This document shows, in pieces, positions 28,986 through 37,224 of a stretch of DNA of 64,000 nt. Both the position numbers and the translations under genes were made by a program. Under the pieces are notes generated by a model. The model was given only the letters and a program-made list of their open reading frames with translations, searched no databases and was not told the origin of the DNA. This stretch comes from an uncultured Rhodospirillales bacterium (GTDB taxonomy: Bacteria; Pseudomonadota; Alphaproteobacteria; Acetobacterales; Acetobacteraceae), in the NCBI GenBank assembly GCA_903928895.1, contig CAIYSR010000152.1, positions 26,220-90,219 on the forward strand, read 5' to 3'. The first letter of the stretch is position 1. Every line of letters starts with the position of its first letter.

Positions 28986-29876
28986 TCAGCCTGCCGCCAG
29001 CCCGATCAGCGCGGCCAGGATCTCGGCCTCGCCGCGGCCCTCGATATCGAGGATCGCATCGGCCCGCCCCAGCATTGCCGTCTGCGCCGCCAGCACCGCC
29101 CGCAGGTCCCGACGCCGCGTAGCGCCCAATCGCGCCTGCTCGCGCCGGATGATGGTCTCGCTCGACACCCGCAACCAGATCGTGCGGCAGGAGCGCAGCA
29201 CCGCCGCCCACGTCCGCGGACTCGCCGCCACCGCCACGCCGACGGCCAGCACCACCCCCTCCGCGCCCGCCAGGCTCTGCTCCAACACCCGGCGTTGCAG
29301 CCGCTGCACCCCGGCATGGCTGAAGCGCTGGAACACCTCCCCCGCCCCCACGCCCGCCCCCACCCCAGCCGCCGCCATCGCGGCATCGAAGGCCACGAAC
29401 CGCAGCGCCAGCGCCGCCGCCAGCCCCTCGCCGAGCGCGACCAGCCCGGAATCCGGCAAGCCGATCAGCGCAATCCGCCGCGCTCCTTCCGTCGCCCGGG
29501 CGAAATGGCGCACCAGCACGCGATGTGCCTCGTCCCGCTGCGCCGCATCCAGCCGGTCCGCCAGCCGGTGCAGCGGCGAATCGAGCCGGTCCTCCAGCAA
29601 GTCGAGCGCGTCCACCGCCAGACTGTCCGCCAGCGTCCGCAACACCCGCAGCGAGACATTGCCCGCGCCGGTCTCGGCGAGCGAGATGTAGCGTACCGAC
29701 ACCCCGGTCTCCTCGGCCAGCATGCGCTGCGTCATCCGCAATTTCAGCCGCGCCGCCTGCAACCGCCGCCCGAAGGCGCGCAGGAACACCGCATCGCCCA
29801 TCACGCTGCGCGGCGCCCGCCCGGTCCGCCGCGCTCCCACCGAGACGAAGAAATCGTCGACATCGTCCTGCCTCAC
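28986..29876 (-). CDS. BzdR/BoxR-type regulator: XRE helix-turn-helix plus shikimate-kinase-like domain
   Basis: Two domains are visible: an XRE HTH (FGRRLQAARLKLRMTQRMLA, then TGVSVRYISLAETGAGNVSL), a linker, and a shikimate-kinase-like domain (from RRIALIGLPDSG to the end). This architecture defines BzdR/BoxR, repressors of benzoate degradation that sense benzoyl-CoA. The kinase P-loop is degenerate: GLPDSGLVALG, where active enzymes have Gly-Lys-Ser/Thr, so ligand sensing rather than catalysis is expected. Start is uncertain: a GTG at 29876 with an upstream GGAGG was chosen; TTG 29918 overlaps a palindrome, and ATG 29801 would also keep the whole HTH. It probably controls the adjacent MFS gene. 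Confidence 0.82.
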   Translation of the reverse strand: MRQDDVDDFFVSVGARRTGRAPRSVMGDAVFLRAFGRRLQAARLKLRMTQRMLAEETGVSVRYISLAETGAGNVSLRVLRTLADSLAVDALDLLEDRLDSPLHRLADRLDAAQRDEAHRVLVRHFARATEGARRIALIGLPDSGLVALGEGLAAALALRFVAFDAAMAAAGVGAGVGAGEVFQRFSHAGVQRLQRRVLEQSLAGAEGVVLAVGVAVAASPRTWAAVLRSCRTIWLRVSSETIIRREQARLGATRRRDLRAVLAAQTAMLGRADAILDIEGRGEAEILAALIGLAAG

Positions 29877-29914
29877 GCCCCCGTCGTCCTCCCGGCCAGC
29901 GGTTTTGCTGCCAA

Positions 29915-29934
29915 GCAAACTCCTATAGGTTTGC
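29915..29934. promoter_or_regulatory. Candidate operator palindrome upstream of the BzdR-like regulator
   Basis: GCAAAC (29915-29920) and GTTTGC (29929-29934) are inverted around an 8-base centre containing the palindrome CTATAG. It sits 39 bases upstream of the chosen regulator start, in the divergent space before the AI-2E family gene, and in a locally AT-richer stretch. A position between regulator and divergent gene suggests autoregulation. No biochemical support. Confidence 0.4.
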
Positions 29935-30048
29935 GCTCTTGCTGAAACCTAAGCTGGCTTTCGCCCGCACGATGTTTCCGATTCCATCCGTGGTTCATCC
30001 TGCGAAAGCCTGCTTAGACTGGCCCGTCACCTGCCACAAGGACAATGG

Positions 30049-31092
30049 ATGACCACCGAGACCATCCTGATGCGGCTCATGCTCGGCGCCGTCGCCACCG
30101 GCTGCCTGCTGGTGCTCTACCCCTTCCTCTCCGCCCTGCTTTGGGCCGCCATCCTGGCCTACACAACCTGGCCGCTCTACCGCAAAGTCCGCGCCCTCGC
30201 CGGCCTCGGCCGCAGCGGCGGGGCTGCGGTGATGGTGCTTGCCACCGCCCTCATCGTCGTCCTGCCGCTTGCCCTCGCCGCCCCCGGCGGCGCCGCCGAC
30301 GTGGCACAGATCGAACGCGCCGTCCAGGACGCCCTCGCCCGCGGCCTCCCCGGGGCGCCGGCCTGGCTCCACGCCGTCCCCGCCATCGGCGCCACCCTGG
30401 CCGAGCTGTGGGACGGCTGGGCCGCCGATCTCGGCGTCATGGCGAGCTTCTTCCGCCCCTATTTCGGCATCGCCGCCCAGTTCGGCCTGCAACTATTGCT
30501 CGGCCTCGCCAACGGCGTGCTGCTGTTCCTGCTCTCTCTCTTCGTCGCCTTCTTCGTCTTCGCCTCGGGCGAACGCCTCGCCAGCCGCATCACTCTCATC
30601 GTCCACCGCATCGCCGGCCCCCAGGCCGAACGCCTCATCGCCGTCACCGGCGCCACCGTGCGCGGCGTCGTCTTCGGCATCCTCGGCACCGCAGTGATCC
30701 AGGGCGTGCTGACCGCCATCGGCCTGTGGATCACCGGCGTGCCCCGCGCCGCCCTGTTCGGCCTCATCGCCGGGCTCCTCGCCGTCCTCCCGGTCGGTCC
30801 TCCCTTGATCTGGATCCCTGCCGCCCTGTGGCTGATGGCTGCGGACCGCATGGTCTGGGGCATATTCCTGCTGATCTACGGCCTCGTGGTGATCGGCGGC
30901 GCCGACACCCTGGTGCGCCCCTACTTCATCGCCCGCGGCGCCCAGCTGCCGTTCCTGCTGACCATGCTCGGCGTCCTCGGCGGCGCGCTCGCCTTCGGCC
31001 TGCTCGGCATCTTCCTCGGCCCGGTCCTGCTGGGCGTCGGTTTTGCGCTCGTCAACGAATGGGCCGACCGGGAAGTCCGCCCCCTGCCCTGA
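30049..31092 (+). CDS. AI-2E family transporter (YdiK/PerM type)
   Basis: A 347-residue polytopic inner-membrane protein with about eight helices, including LMLGAVATGCLLVLYPFLS near the start and LLTMLGVLGGALAFGLLGIF near the end. LGIFLGPVLLGVGFALVNEW is the characteristic C-terminal segment of the AI-2E/PerM family. The family includes the proposed autoinducer-2 exporter TqsA and Na+/H+ antiporters, so the substrate is unknown. It is divergent from the regulator gene and followed 83 bases later by the ABC importer genes; whether they share a transcript is unclear. Confidence 0.88.
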   Translation: MTTETILMRLMLGAVATGCLLVLYPFLSALLWAAILAYTTWPLYRKVRALAGLGRSGGAAVMVLATALIVVLPLALAAPGGAADVAQIERAVQDALARGLPGAPAWLHAVPAIGATLAELWDGWAADLGVMASFFRPYFGIAAQFGLQLLLGLANGVLLFLLSLFVAFFVFASGERLASRITLIVHRIAGPQAERLIAVTGATVRGVVFGILGTAVIQGVLTAIGLWITGVPRAALFGLIAGLLAVLPVGPPLIWIPAALWLMAADRMVWGIFLLIYGLVVIGGADTLVRPYFIARGAQLPFLLTMLGVLGGALAFGLLGIFLGPVLLGVGFALVNEWADREVRPLP

Positions 31093-31175
31093 CTGCCGGG
31101 CTTTCCAGGCTCCCCCGCCTGCCATATGACAGAACCTCACCCCGCGACCATGCCGCGCAACCCGACTGACCCTCC

Positions 31176-32165
31176 ATGTTCCCCTTCATCCTCGCCCGCA
31201 TCCTCCAGGCCATCCCCGTGCTGCTGACGGTCGCCGGCATCTCCTTCGCCCTCTTCGCCTATGTCGGCGATCCCGTGGCGCAGATGCTCGGCCAGGACTT
31301 CACGCTGGCCCAGCGCGACGCCATGGTCCACGCCCTCGGCCTCGACCAGCCGCTCTACGTCCAGTACGGCAAATTCGTCTGGGCCGCGCTCCACGGCGAA
31401 TTCGGCCTGAGCTACCGCCTCGCCAAACCCGTCGGCACCCTCATCCTCGAACGCCTCCCCGCCACCATGGAACTCGCCTTCTGCGCCGCCACGCTGGCGC
31501 TGTGCGTCGGCGTGCCGCTGGGCGTCTACACCGGCATCAAGCGCAACGGCGCGCTCGCCCGCCTCATCATGATCCTCTCCCTGATCGGCGTCTCGCTGCC
31601 CACCTTCCTCATCGGCATCCTGCTGATCCTGATCTTCGCCGTCCTTCTCGGCTGGCTCCCCAGCTTCGGCCGCGGCACGCTCACCGAAATCCTCGGCTAC
31701 CACACCGGCCTGCTCAGCCTCTCCGGCCTCAAGGCCCTGATCCTGCCCGCCGTCACCCTCGGCCTCTTCCAGATGACCCTGATCATGCGCCTCGTCCGCG
31801 CCGAAATGCTCGAAGTCCTGCGCTCCGACTACATCAAGTTCGCCCGCGCCCGCGGCCTCTCCACCCGGGCCATCAACTTCGGCCACGCCCTCAAAAACAC
31901 CCTCGTCCCCGTCATCACCGTCGTCGGCCTCCAGCTCGGCGGCCTGCTCGCCTTCTCCATCGTCACCGAGACCGTCTTCCAATGGCCCGGCATGGGCCTC
32001 CTTTTGGTCCAATCCATCGCGGTCGCCGACATCCCGGTGATGTCCACCTACCTCCTCCTCATCGCCGTCCTTTTCGTCGCCATCAACCTCATCGTCGACC
32101 TGCTCTACTACGCCGTCGATCCCCGCCTGCGCCTCAACCGCCGCTCGCTGACGGGCCGCGGCTGA
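31176..32165 (+). CDS. ABC transporter permease, DppB/OppB type
   Basis: A 329-residue permease. The N-terminal helix begins FILARILQAIPVLLTVAGIS, followed by the periplasmic LGLDQPLYVQYGKFV segment typical of DppB/OppB/GsiC. The BPD transporter domain (about 95-320) contains RAEMLEVLRSDYIKFARARG, the EAA loop that docks on the ATPase. First gene of a four-gene importer (permease, permease, ATPase, ATPase) for peptides, nickel or glutathione-like substrates. No substrate-binding protein gene is next to it. Its stop overlaps the next start by one base. Confidence 0.93.
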   Translation: MFPFILARILQAIPVLLTVAGISFALFAYVGDPVAQMLGQDFTLAQRDAMVHALGLDQPLYVQYGKFVWAALHGEFGLSYRLAKPVGTLILERLPATMELAFCAATLALCVGVPLGVYTGIKRNGALARLIMILSLIGVSLPTFLIGILLILIFAVLLGWLPSFGRGTLTEILGYHTGLLSLSGLKALILPAVTLGLFQMTLIMRLVRAEMLEVLRSDYIKFARARGLSTRAINFGHALKNTLVPVITVVGLQLGGLLAFSIVTETVFQWPGMGLLLVQSIAVADIPVMSTYLLLIAVLFVAINLIVDLLYYAVDPRLRLNRRSLTGRG

Positions 32166-33076
32166 TGAACGCCCTCTCCCGCTTCTTCGATTCCGACTTC
32201 GCCTACAGCTTCCGCCGCGCCCCAGTCGCCGTCATCTCCACCCTGGTCCTCCTCATCTGCGTCGGCGGCGCCGTCCTCGCCCCCATGCTCGCCCCCTACA
32301 ACCCCTTCGACCTCGCCAGCCTCTCCTTGATGGACAGCTTCCACCCCCCCGCCTTCATGGCCGAAGGCGACCGCACCCACCTCATCGGCACCGACGACCA
32401 GGGCCGCGACATGCTCTCGGCGATCATGTACGGCACCCGCATCTCCATCTTCGTCGGCCTCCTCGCCATCGCCTTCGCGCTCACCGTCGGCATCTCCGTC
32501 GGCCTCCTCGCCGGCTACATGGGCGGCACCGTCGATGCCATCCTGATGCGCATCGCCGACGTCCAGCTCACCTTCCCCTCCATCCTCATCGCCCTCCTCG
32601 TCGACGGCATTCTCCGCGCCGCTCTCCCCCGCGAATTCCACGACAAAATGGAAATCTGGGTCCTCATCTTCGCCATCGGCATCGCCCGCTGGCCCCAGTT
32701 CGCCCGCACCGTCCGCGGCTCCACCATGGTCGAACGCGGCCGCGAATACGTCATGGCCGCCCAGGTCATCGGCCTCTCCTCGCGCCGCATCATGACCAGC
32801 CACATCCTGCCCAACGTGCTCGGCCCCGTCCTCGTCATCGCCACCCTCAACCTCGGCCTCGCCATCCTCGACGAAGCCACCCTCTCCTTCCTCGGCGTCG
32901 GCCTCGCCCCCACCGAACCCTCCCTCGGCACCCTCATCCGCATCGGCAACAACTTCCTGTTCTCCGGCGAATGGTGGATCACCATCTTCCCCGGCATCAT
33001 GCTCGCCGCCATGGTCCTCTCCATCAACCTCCTGGGCGACTGGCTGCGCGACGCCCTCAACCCGCGGCTGCGCTGA
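32165..33076 (+). CDS. ABC transporter permease, DppC/OppC type
   Basis: A 303-residue permease: N-terminal helix VISTLVLLICVGGAVLAPML, the DppC-type motif HLIGTDDQGRDMLSAIMYG, five more helices, and the EAA loop EYVMAAQVIGLSSRRIMTSH. Second permease of the importer, presumably heterodimerising with the upstream product. Start at 32165 overlaps the upstream stop by one base. An insertion around LREFHDKMEIWV-like residues (about 155-165) is longer than in E. coli DppC. ATPase gene follows two bases after the stop. Confidence 0.93.
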   Translation: MNALSRFFDSDFAYSFRRAPVAVISTLVLLICVGGAVLAPMLAPYNPFDLASLSLMDSFHPPAFMAEGDRTHLIGTDDQGRDMLSAIMYGTRISIFVGLLAIAFALTVGISVGLLAGYMGGTVDAILMRIADVQLTFPSILIALLVDGILRAALPREFHDKMEIWVLIFAIGIARWPQFARTVRGSTMVERGREYVMAAQVIGLSSRRIMTSHILPNVLGPVLVIATLNLGLAILDEATLSFLGVGLAPTEPSLGTLIRIGNNFLFSGEWWITIFPGIMLAAMVLSINLLGDWLRDALNPRLR

Positions 33077-33078
33077 CC

Positions 33079-34053
33079 ATGGCCCTCCTCGAAGTCGAAG
33101 ACCTCATCGTCGAATTCCCCACCCGCCGCGGCGTGCTCCGCGCCATCGACCAAGTCTCCTTCGCCATCGACCCCGGCGAAGTCCTCGGCGTCGTCGGCGA
33201 ATCCGGCGCCGGCAAATCCCTCACCGGCGCTGCCATCATCGGCCTGCTCGAACCCCCCGGCCGCATCGCCGGCGGCCAGATCCGCCTCAACGGCGAACGC
33301 ATCGACAATCTCTCGCCCGACCGCATGCGCCCCATCCGCGGCCGCCAGATCGGCGCCATCTTCCAGGACCCGCTGACCACCCTCAACCCGCTCTACGCCA
33401 TCGGCCGCCAACTGGTCGAAACCATGCAGACCCACCTCCCGCTGTCCGACCGCGACGCCCGCGAACGCGCCATCAAATGGCTCGAAGACGTCGGCATCCC
33501 CGCCGCCCGCCAACGCATCGACGCCTACCCCCACGAATTCTCCGGCGGCATGCGCCAGCGCGTCGTCATCGCCCTCGCGCTCTGTGCCGAACCCCGCCTG
33601 GTCATCGCCGACGAACCCACCACCGCGCTCGACGTCTCCATCCAGGCGCAAATCATCGCGCTCCTCAAACGCATCACCCGCGAACACGGCACCGCCGTCA
33701 TGCTCGTCACCCACGACATGGGCGTCATCGCCGAAACCGCCGACCGCGTCGCCGTCATGTACGCCGGCCGCATCGCCGAAATCGGCCCGGTCAAGGACGT
33801 CGTCCTCACCCCCGCCCACCCCTACTCCGAAGGCCTCATGGGCAGCATCCCCAGCCTCGAACACCGCGTCGAACGCCTCCGCCAGATCGACGGCGCCATG
33901 CCCCGCCTCACCGCAATCCCCCAAGGCTGCGCCTTCAACCCCCGCTGCCCCAGCACCTTCGCCCGCTGCACCACCGAACGCCCCAACCTCCTCCACGCCG
34001 GCCCCACCCAGGCCGCCTGCTGGCTGCATGCAAAGGGCGCCGCAAATGGCTGA
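33079..34053 (+). CDS. ABC transporter ATP-binding protein, DppD/OppD type
   Basis: A 324-residue ATPase: Walker A GESGAGKS, Q-loop FQDPLTTLNPLYAIG, ABC signature FSGGMRQRVVIALAL, Walker B RLVIADEPTTALDV, H-loop LVTHDMG. The C-terminal oligopeptide/dipeptide extension contains CAFNPRCPSTFARCTTE, a cysteine cluster that in DppD/OppF-like proteins can hold a 4Fe-4S or similar site. It powers import with the adjacent second ATPase. Stop overlaps the next start by 8 bases. Confidence 0.94.
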   Translation: MALLEVEDLIVEFPTRRGVLRAIDQVSFAIDPGEVLGVVGESGAGKSLTGAAIIGLLEPPGRIAGGQIRLNGERIDNLSPDRMRPIRGRQIGAIFQDPLTTLNPLYAIGRQLVETMQTHLPLSDRDARERAIKWLEDVGIPAARQRIDAYPHEFSGGMRQRVVIALALCAEPRLVIADEPTTALDVSIQAQIIALLKRITREHGTAVMLVTHDMGVIAETADRVAVMYAGRIAEIGPVKDVVLTPAHPYSEGLMGSIPSLEHRVERLRQIDGAMPRLTAIPQGCAFNPRCPSTFARCTTERPNLLHAGPTQAACWLHAKGAANG

Positions 34054-35033
34054 AACCGTCCTCGAAGCCGCCAACGTCACCCGCGACTTCGACATCTCCC
34101 GCCCCCTCCTCCAGCGCGTCCTCTCCGGCCTCCCCCGCCAAACCCTGCGCGCCGTCGATGACGTCTCCTTCGCCATCGAACGCGGCACCACCCTCTCCCT
34201 CGTCGGCGAATCCGGCTGCGGCAAATCCACCATCGCCCGCCTCGCCGTCGGCCTCTACCGCCCCTCCACCGGCGACATCCGCTTCGAAGGCCAACCCCTC
34301 TCCGCCGCCCGCGCCCAGGCCAGCCTGCGCCGGAAGATGAACATGATCTTCCAGGACCCCTACGCCTCGCTCAACCCGCGCTGGCGCGTCCGCGACATCG
34401 TCGCCGAACCCATCCGCGCCTTCAACATCCTCACCACCCAGAAAGACATCACCGACCGCGTCGGCCAACTCCTGACAGGGGTCGGCCTCGCCCCCGCCGA
34501 CGGTGAAAAATTCCCCCACGAATTCTCCGGCGGCCAACGCCAACGCATCTCCATCGCCCGCGCCCTCTCCTCGGAACCCGACTTCCTCGTCTGCGACGAA
34601 CCCACCTCCGCGCTCGACGTCTCCGTCCAGGCCCAAATCCTCAACCTCATGCGCGACCTCCAGCAGCGCCTCGGCCTCACCTACCTCTTCATCAGCCACA
34701 ACCTCGCCGTCGTCCGCCACATGTCCGACCGCCTCGGCGTCATGTACCTCGGCCGCATCGTCGAACTCGGCCACGGCGAAACCCTCTTCCGCGCCGCCCG
34801 CCACCCCTACATGCGCCTCCTCCTCGAAGCCATCCCCGACCTCGCCATGGTGGGCAAATCCCGCACCCCCGTCGGCGGCGAAGTCCCCAGCCCCATCAAT
34901 CCCCCCCCCCGGCTGCCCCTTCCACCCCCGCTGCCCCCTCGCCAACGCCCGCTGCCAAACCGAAAAACCCACCCACACCACCATCGACCACACCGAAATC
35001 GCCTGCCACGCCATCAGCGAAGGGCGGGCGTAG
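34046..35033 (+). CDS. ABC transporter ATP-binding protein, DppF/OppF type, frameshifted near the C-terminus in a 10-C tract
   Basis: The ATPase domain is complete: GESGCGKST, FQDPYASLNPRWRV, FSGGQRQRISIARAL, LVCDEPTSALDVSVQ, FISHNLAVV. The C-terminal extension breaks at ten consecutive Cs (34901-34910). In the original frame the reading becomes an arbitrary Pro/Arg-rich tail that runs on to 35143. With nine Cs it would read PPPGCPFHPRCPLANARC, the conserved Cys cluster, and end at the stop 35031-35033. Coordinates given are for the restored protein (about 328 aa). This is either a sequencing error or slipped-strand variation. It starts at ATG 34046, overlapping the upstream gene. Confidence 0.8.
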
Positions 35034-35039
35034 AAGGCA

Positions 35040-35080
35040 AGCAAGCGCTTCTTTTTTTGGAAAAAAAGAAGCAAAAAAAC
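35040..35080. repeat. AT-rich palindrome, probable dispersed intergenic repeat/terminator
   Basis: GCTTCTTTTTTT (35047-35058) is followed after GG by its exact complement AAAAAAAGAAGC (35061-35072), then AAAAAAACTTTACTCC. A 12-bp perfect stem of this composition is foreign to the surrounding GC-rich sequence. It lies just after the ABC operon and could terminate it, reading best as a terminator on the minus strand where T residues follow. I recall very similar GCTTCTTT...AAAGAAGC stretches between genes of Acetobacteraceae, but could not check this. Confidence 0.55.
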
Positions 35081-35139
35081 TTTACTCCTGCTGCACGATC
35101 AACACCCGACCTACTCCCCCGTCATTGCAAGGAATCGCT

Positions 35140-36621
35140 TTGAGCAGAGCAAGGGCAAGGTTGCCACCCATCGCCCCCCAATTCGGCATTGCCATATTTC
35201 CATGCCTCAAGACGAGCGAGCCGATATGCATCGGCGGCTATACATTCCGTTCAACGACTGATCTCTCGGGATTGTCTGACGAGCAGGCCTTAGCAGTAAG
35301 TGAGGTCGCGACAATGCTGTACGCACGCGATGACGTCCGCATCGCAGAATCAGTGTACGCCATCACAGAGCCACTGGGTTCTCTTCGGCCAGGTCCCATC
35401 ATTGAGCGGCTCGACCGAGTGAGGGCGTTGGTTGCCTATCTTTACTCGTCACCTCATCCCACAAGCGGTGACGCGTTCATGCCGTCTCAGTTTGCCAGCC
35501 TCGCGGTGGTCGAACCCGCAAATGTCAGCACCTTCCTCGTTCGTCCCGAACACGGCACCATCTTGCCGCCCCTTCCGGAGGGCTATGTCGTTGATGACTG
35601 GCACCAAACACCCGGTTACGAAGGCACCTACAATCGACAACCGATCTGGCTGGCAAAGGGTTCGCGTCTCTACGGGGGGCATCCTGACACGACCCTGAAT
35701 ATCGCACAGAACCTCTTTATTGATATCGGACGATTCGGGAGCGGAGACCGGTGGGGCCGCGAACTGCTATTGGACCTCCTCGATCAGCCTCCCGCCCCTT
35801 TCACGGAGCGGATATTTACGGCCATAGATTGGTACAACTTAGCTACTGGACGGCACGATGAGAGTGACAGGAGCCTTCTATCCCTGGCCATAGCCTTTGA
35901 GGTGCTTCTCGAGCTGCCTTCAAGCGAGAAGACCGATCGCCTGGCTGACAGTATTGCTCTGCTATTGGGCCGGACTTCTCGCCTTAGGGAGTGGGCTTCC
36001 CAGTTTTACACTGCCAGGTCTCAAGTGGCTCATGAAGGTCGGGTTCGGGACTGGTGGTTCTATTCTGTCAGACCTGCCCAGAAGGGGGGTGCGTCCCACA
36101 AATTTGGTTCTATAATGACCTACGGGTTGGAGATATTCCAGCTTTGCCTGACTACAATTCTCACAGGAGCAAAGTTGGCCGTACAATCCGGCCTCTCGGA
36201 GCGCTTCGTCGCAAACAGCGAGCGCTATATCGAAATCGCCGAAAAACTCGGAAAAGCCGCGGAGCCAGCAGACGCTGCGATAGCCAGCATCAAATCACTG
36301 GTAGATGAGCTTGATCGATACCAATTCGTTTCCAGCCCGACGCCGACCCGGGAAGTGATCCAGGCTCTTCGAGCCGCTGCTGGGGTGTTTAGTCGCTGTG
36401 ACATTGCGATCGGAGAAGAATTGGCGGCTGCGTTGAAGAGTCTTCAAGAAGCGCCCAAGAAGGATGACGATGCTGAACTAGCCGCCTTAAACGTGCTAGA
36501 AGAGCAGATGCGAAGTGCTGACCAGGTTGCGTTAGGTCCATCAGGCAAGGTGGTAGCAAAGCTCATCGAAGTTGGTTGGCGGAAACTCTTCATGATCTAC
36601 TATCGGGATCACGCTAAGTGA
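35140..36621 (+). CDS. HEPN (ApeA-like) domain protein of unknown function, likely horizontally acquired
   Basis: The 493-residue product has no match I recognise over its first 220 residues. From about 235 to 300 it resembles the Apea-like HEPN domain: RSLLSLAIAFEVLLELP, then TDRLADSIALLLG, then FYTARSQVAHEG, with the RNase motif Arg293-x4-His298. The C-terminal 150 residues are helical. Such HEPN proteins include anti-phage tRNA-cleaving ApeA. Base composition is strikingly AT-richer with mixed third positions, unlike every neighbour, indicating transfer. The TTG at 35140 is preferred because AAGGA lies six bases upstream; a TTG at 35125 lacks a site. It stands alone, without partner genes. 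Confidence 0.68.
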   Translation: MSRARARLPPIAPQFGIAIFPCLKTSEPICIGGYTFRSTTDLSGLSDEQALAVSEVATMLYARDDVRIAESVYAITEPLGSLRPGPIIERLDRVRALVAYLYSSPHPTSGDAFMPSQFASLAVVEPANVSTFLVRPEHGTILPPLPEGYVVDDWHQTPGYEGTYNRQPIWLAKGSRLYGGHPDTTLNIAQNLFIDIGRFGSGDRWGRELLLDLLDQPPAPFTERIFTAIDWYNLATGRHDESDRSLLSLAIAFEVLLELPSSEKTDRLADSIALLLGRTSRLREWASQFYTARSQVAHEGRVRDWWFYSVRPAQKGGASHKFGSIMTYGLEIFQLCLTTILTGAKLAVQSGLSERFVANSERYIEIAEKLGKAAEPADAAIASIKSLVDELDRYQFVSSPTPTREVIQALRAAAGVFSRCDIAIGEELAAALKSLQEAPKKDDDAELAALNVLEEQMRSADQVALGPSGKVVAKLIEVGWRKLFMIYYRDHAK

Positions 36622-36759
36622 GCGGCCCTTTAGGCGCTGTGGGACGCGAACACAACAACCTCCCAAGGGAGCAACGGATCGTTCGGCGTCGCGCCAACCT
36701 CCACCATGGATAGAGTCTTTTGCGTTGCCTTCAACAGAGGAAGCGCTTCCTTCCCTTCC

Positions 36760-36781
36760 TTGCTTTGTCATTAGTTATAAT
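36760..36781 (+). promoter_or_regulatory. Candidate promoter elements upstream of the 36816 gene
   Basis: A perfect TATAAT lies at 36776-36781, rare in this GC-rich window. TTGCTT (36760) and TTGTCA (36765) are nearby, but their spacing to TATAAT (10 and 5) is too short. TTGTCA with an 18-base gap to a TAAATA-like box near 36788 is an alternative. The segment belongs to the AT-rich tail behind the HEPN gene, so it may be part of the acquired DNA. Confidence 0.3.
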
Positions 36782-36815
36782 TCGGTAACTAAATACCCCC
36801 ATCCCGGACCCCCCC

Positions 36816-37166
36816 ATGGACCTCTACCACGTCTTCTTCGACCTCAAACCCGGCATCACCGACCGCGTCCTGCTCGAAAAACTCGCCCCCTACATGGCCC
36901 ACCTCAAATCGAACGGCCTCATCGAATCCCACCGCCTCACCCGCGCCAAACTCGGCTTCGGCCTCAAAGCCCACGGCGACTGGCACCTCGTCCTCGAAGT
37001 CAAAAACCTCGCCCAGCTCGAAGCCGCCTTCCAGACCGTCGCCTCCCGCCGCGATCCGGTCGAATCCCTCCATCACGGCGTCAATTCCCTGGTGCAAAAC
37101 CCCGTCTTCGCCCTCTACCGCGACTTCCCCGATCCCGTCCGCCATCACGGCGGCGAAAAATTCTGA
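36816..37166 (+). CDS. Conserved small protein, predicted alpha/beta-barrel-like (116 aa)
   Basis: MDLYHVFFDLKPGITDRVLLEKLAPYMAHL begins a compact protein with a beta-alpha-beta pattern: LIESHRLTRAKLGFG, DWHLVLEVKNLAQLEAAFQTVAS, then PVFALYRDFPDP. This resembles small dimeric ferredoxin-fold proteins such as stress-responsive A/B-barrel (Dabb-like) proteins, or a DUF of that shape. No cofactor motif is seen. Codon use again matches the host, unlike the HEPN gene just upstream. It has an A/T-rich leader with a possible promoter. Function unknown. Confidence 0.75.
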   Translation: MDLYHVFFDLKPGITDRVLLEKLAPYMAHLKSNGLIESHRLTRAKLGFGLKAHGDWHLVLEVKNLAQLEAAFQTVASRRDPVESLHHGVNSLVQNPVFALYRDFPDPVRHHGGEKF

Positions 37167-37224
37167 CCCCTTCCGCGCCGAATCCCCTTGCACCTAACTA
37201 ACTATTTATGTCATAAAAAATGAC

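Noticed and set aside
35125..36621. TTG 35125 as start of the HEPN gene
   Set aside because: No ribosome-binding site; the TTG at 35140 has AAGGA at correct distance.
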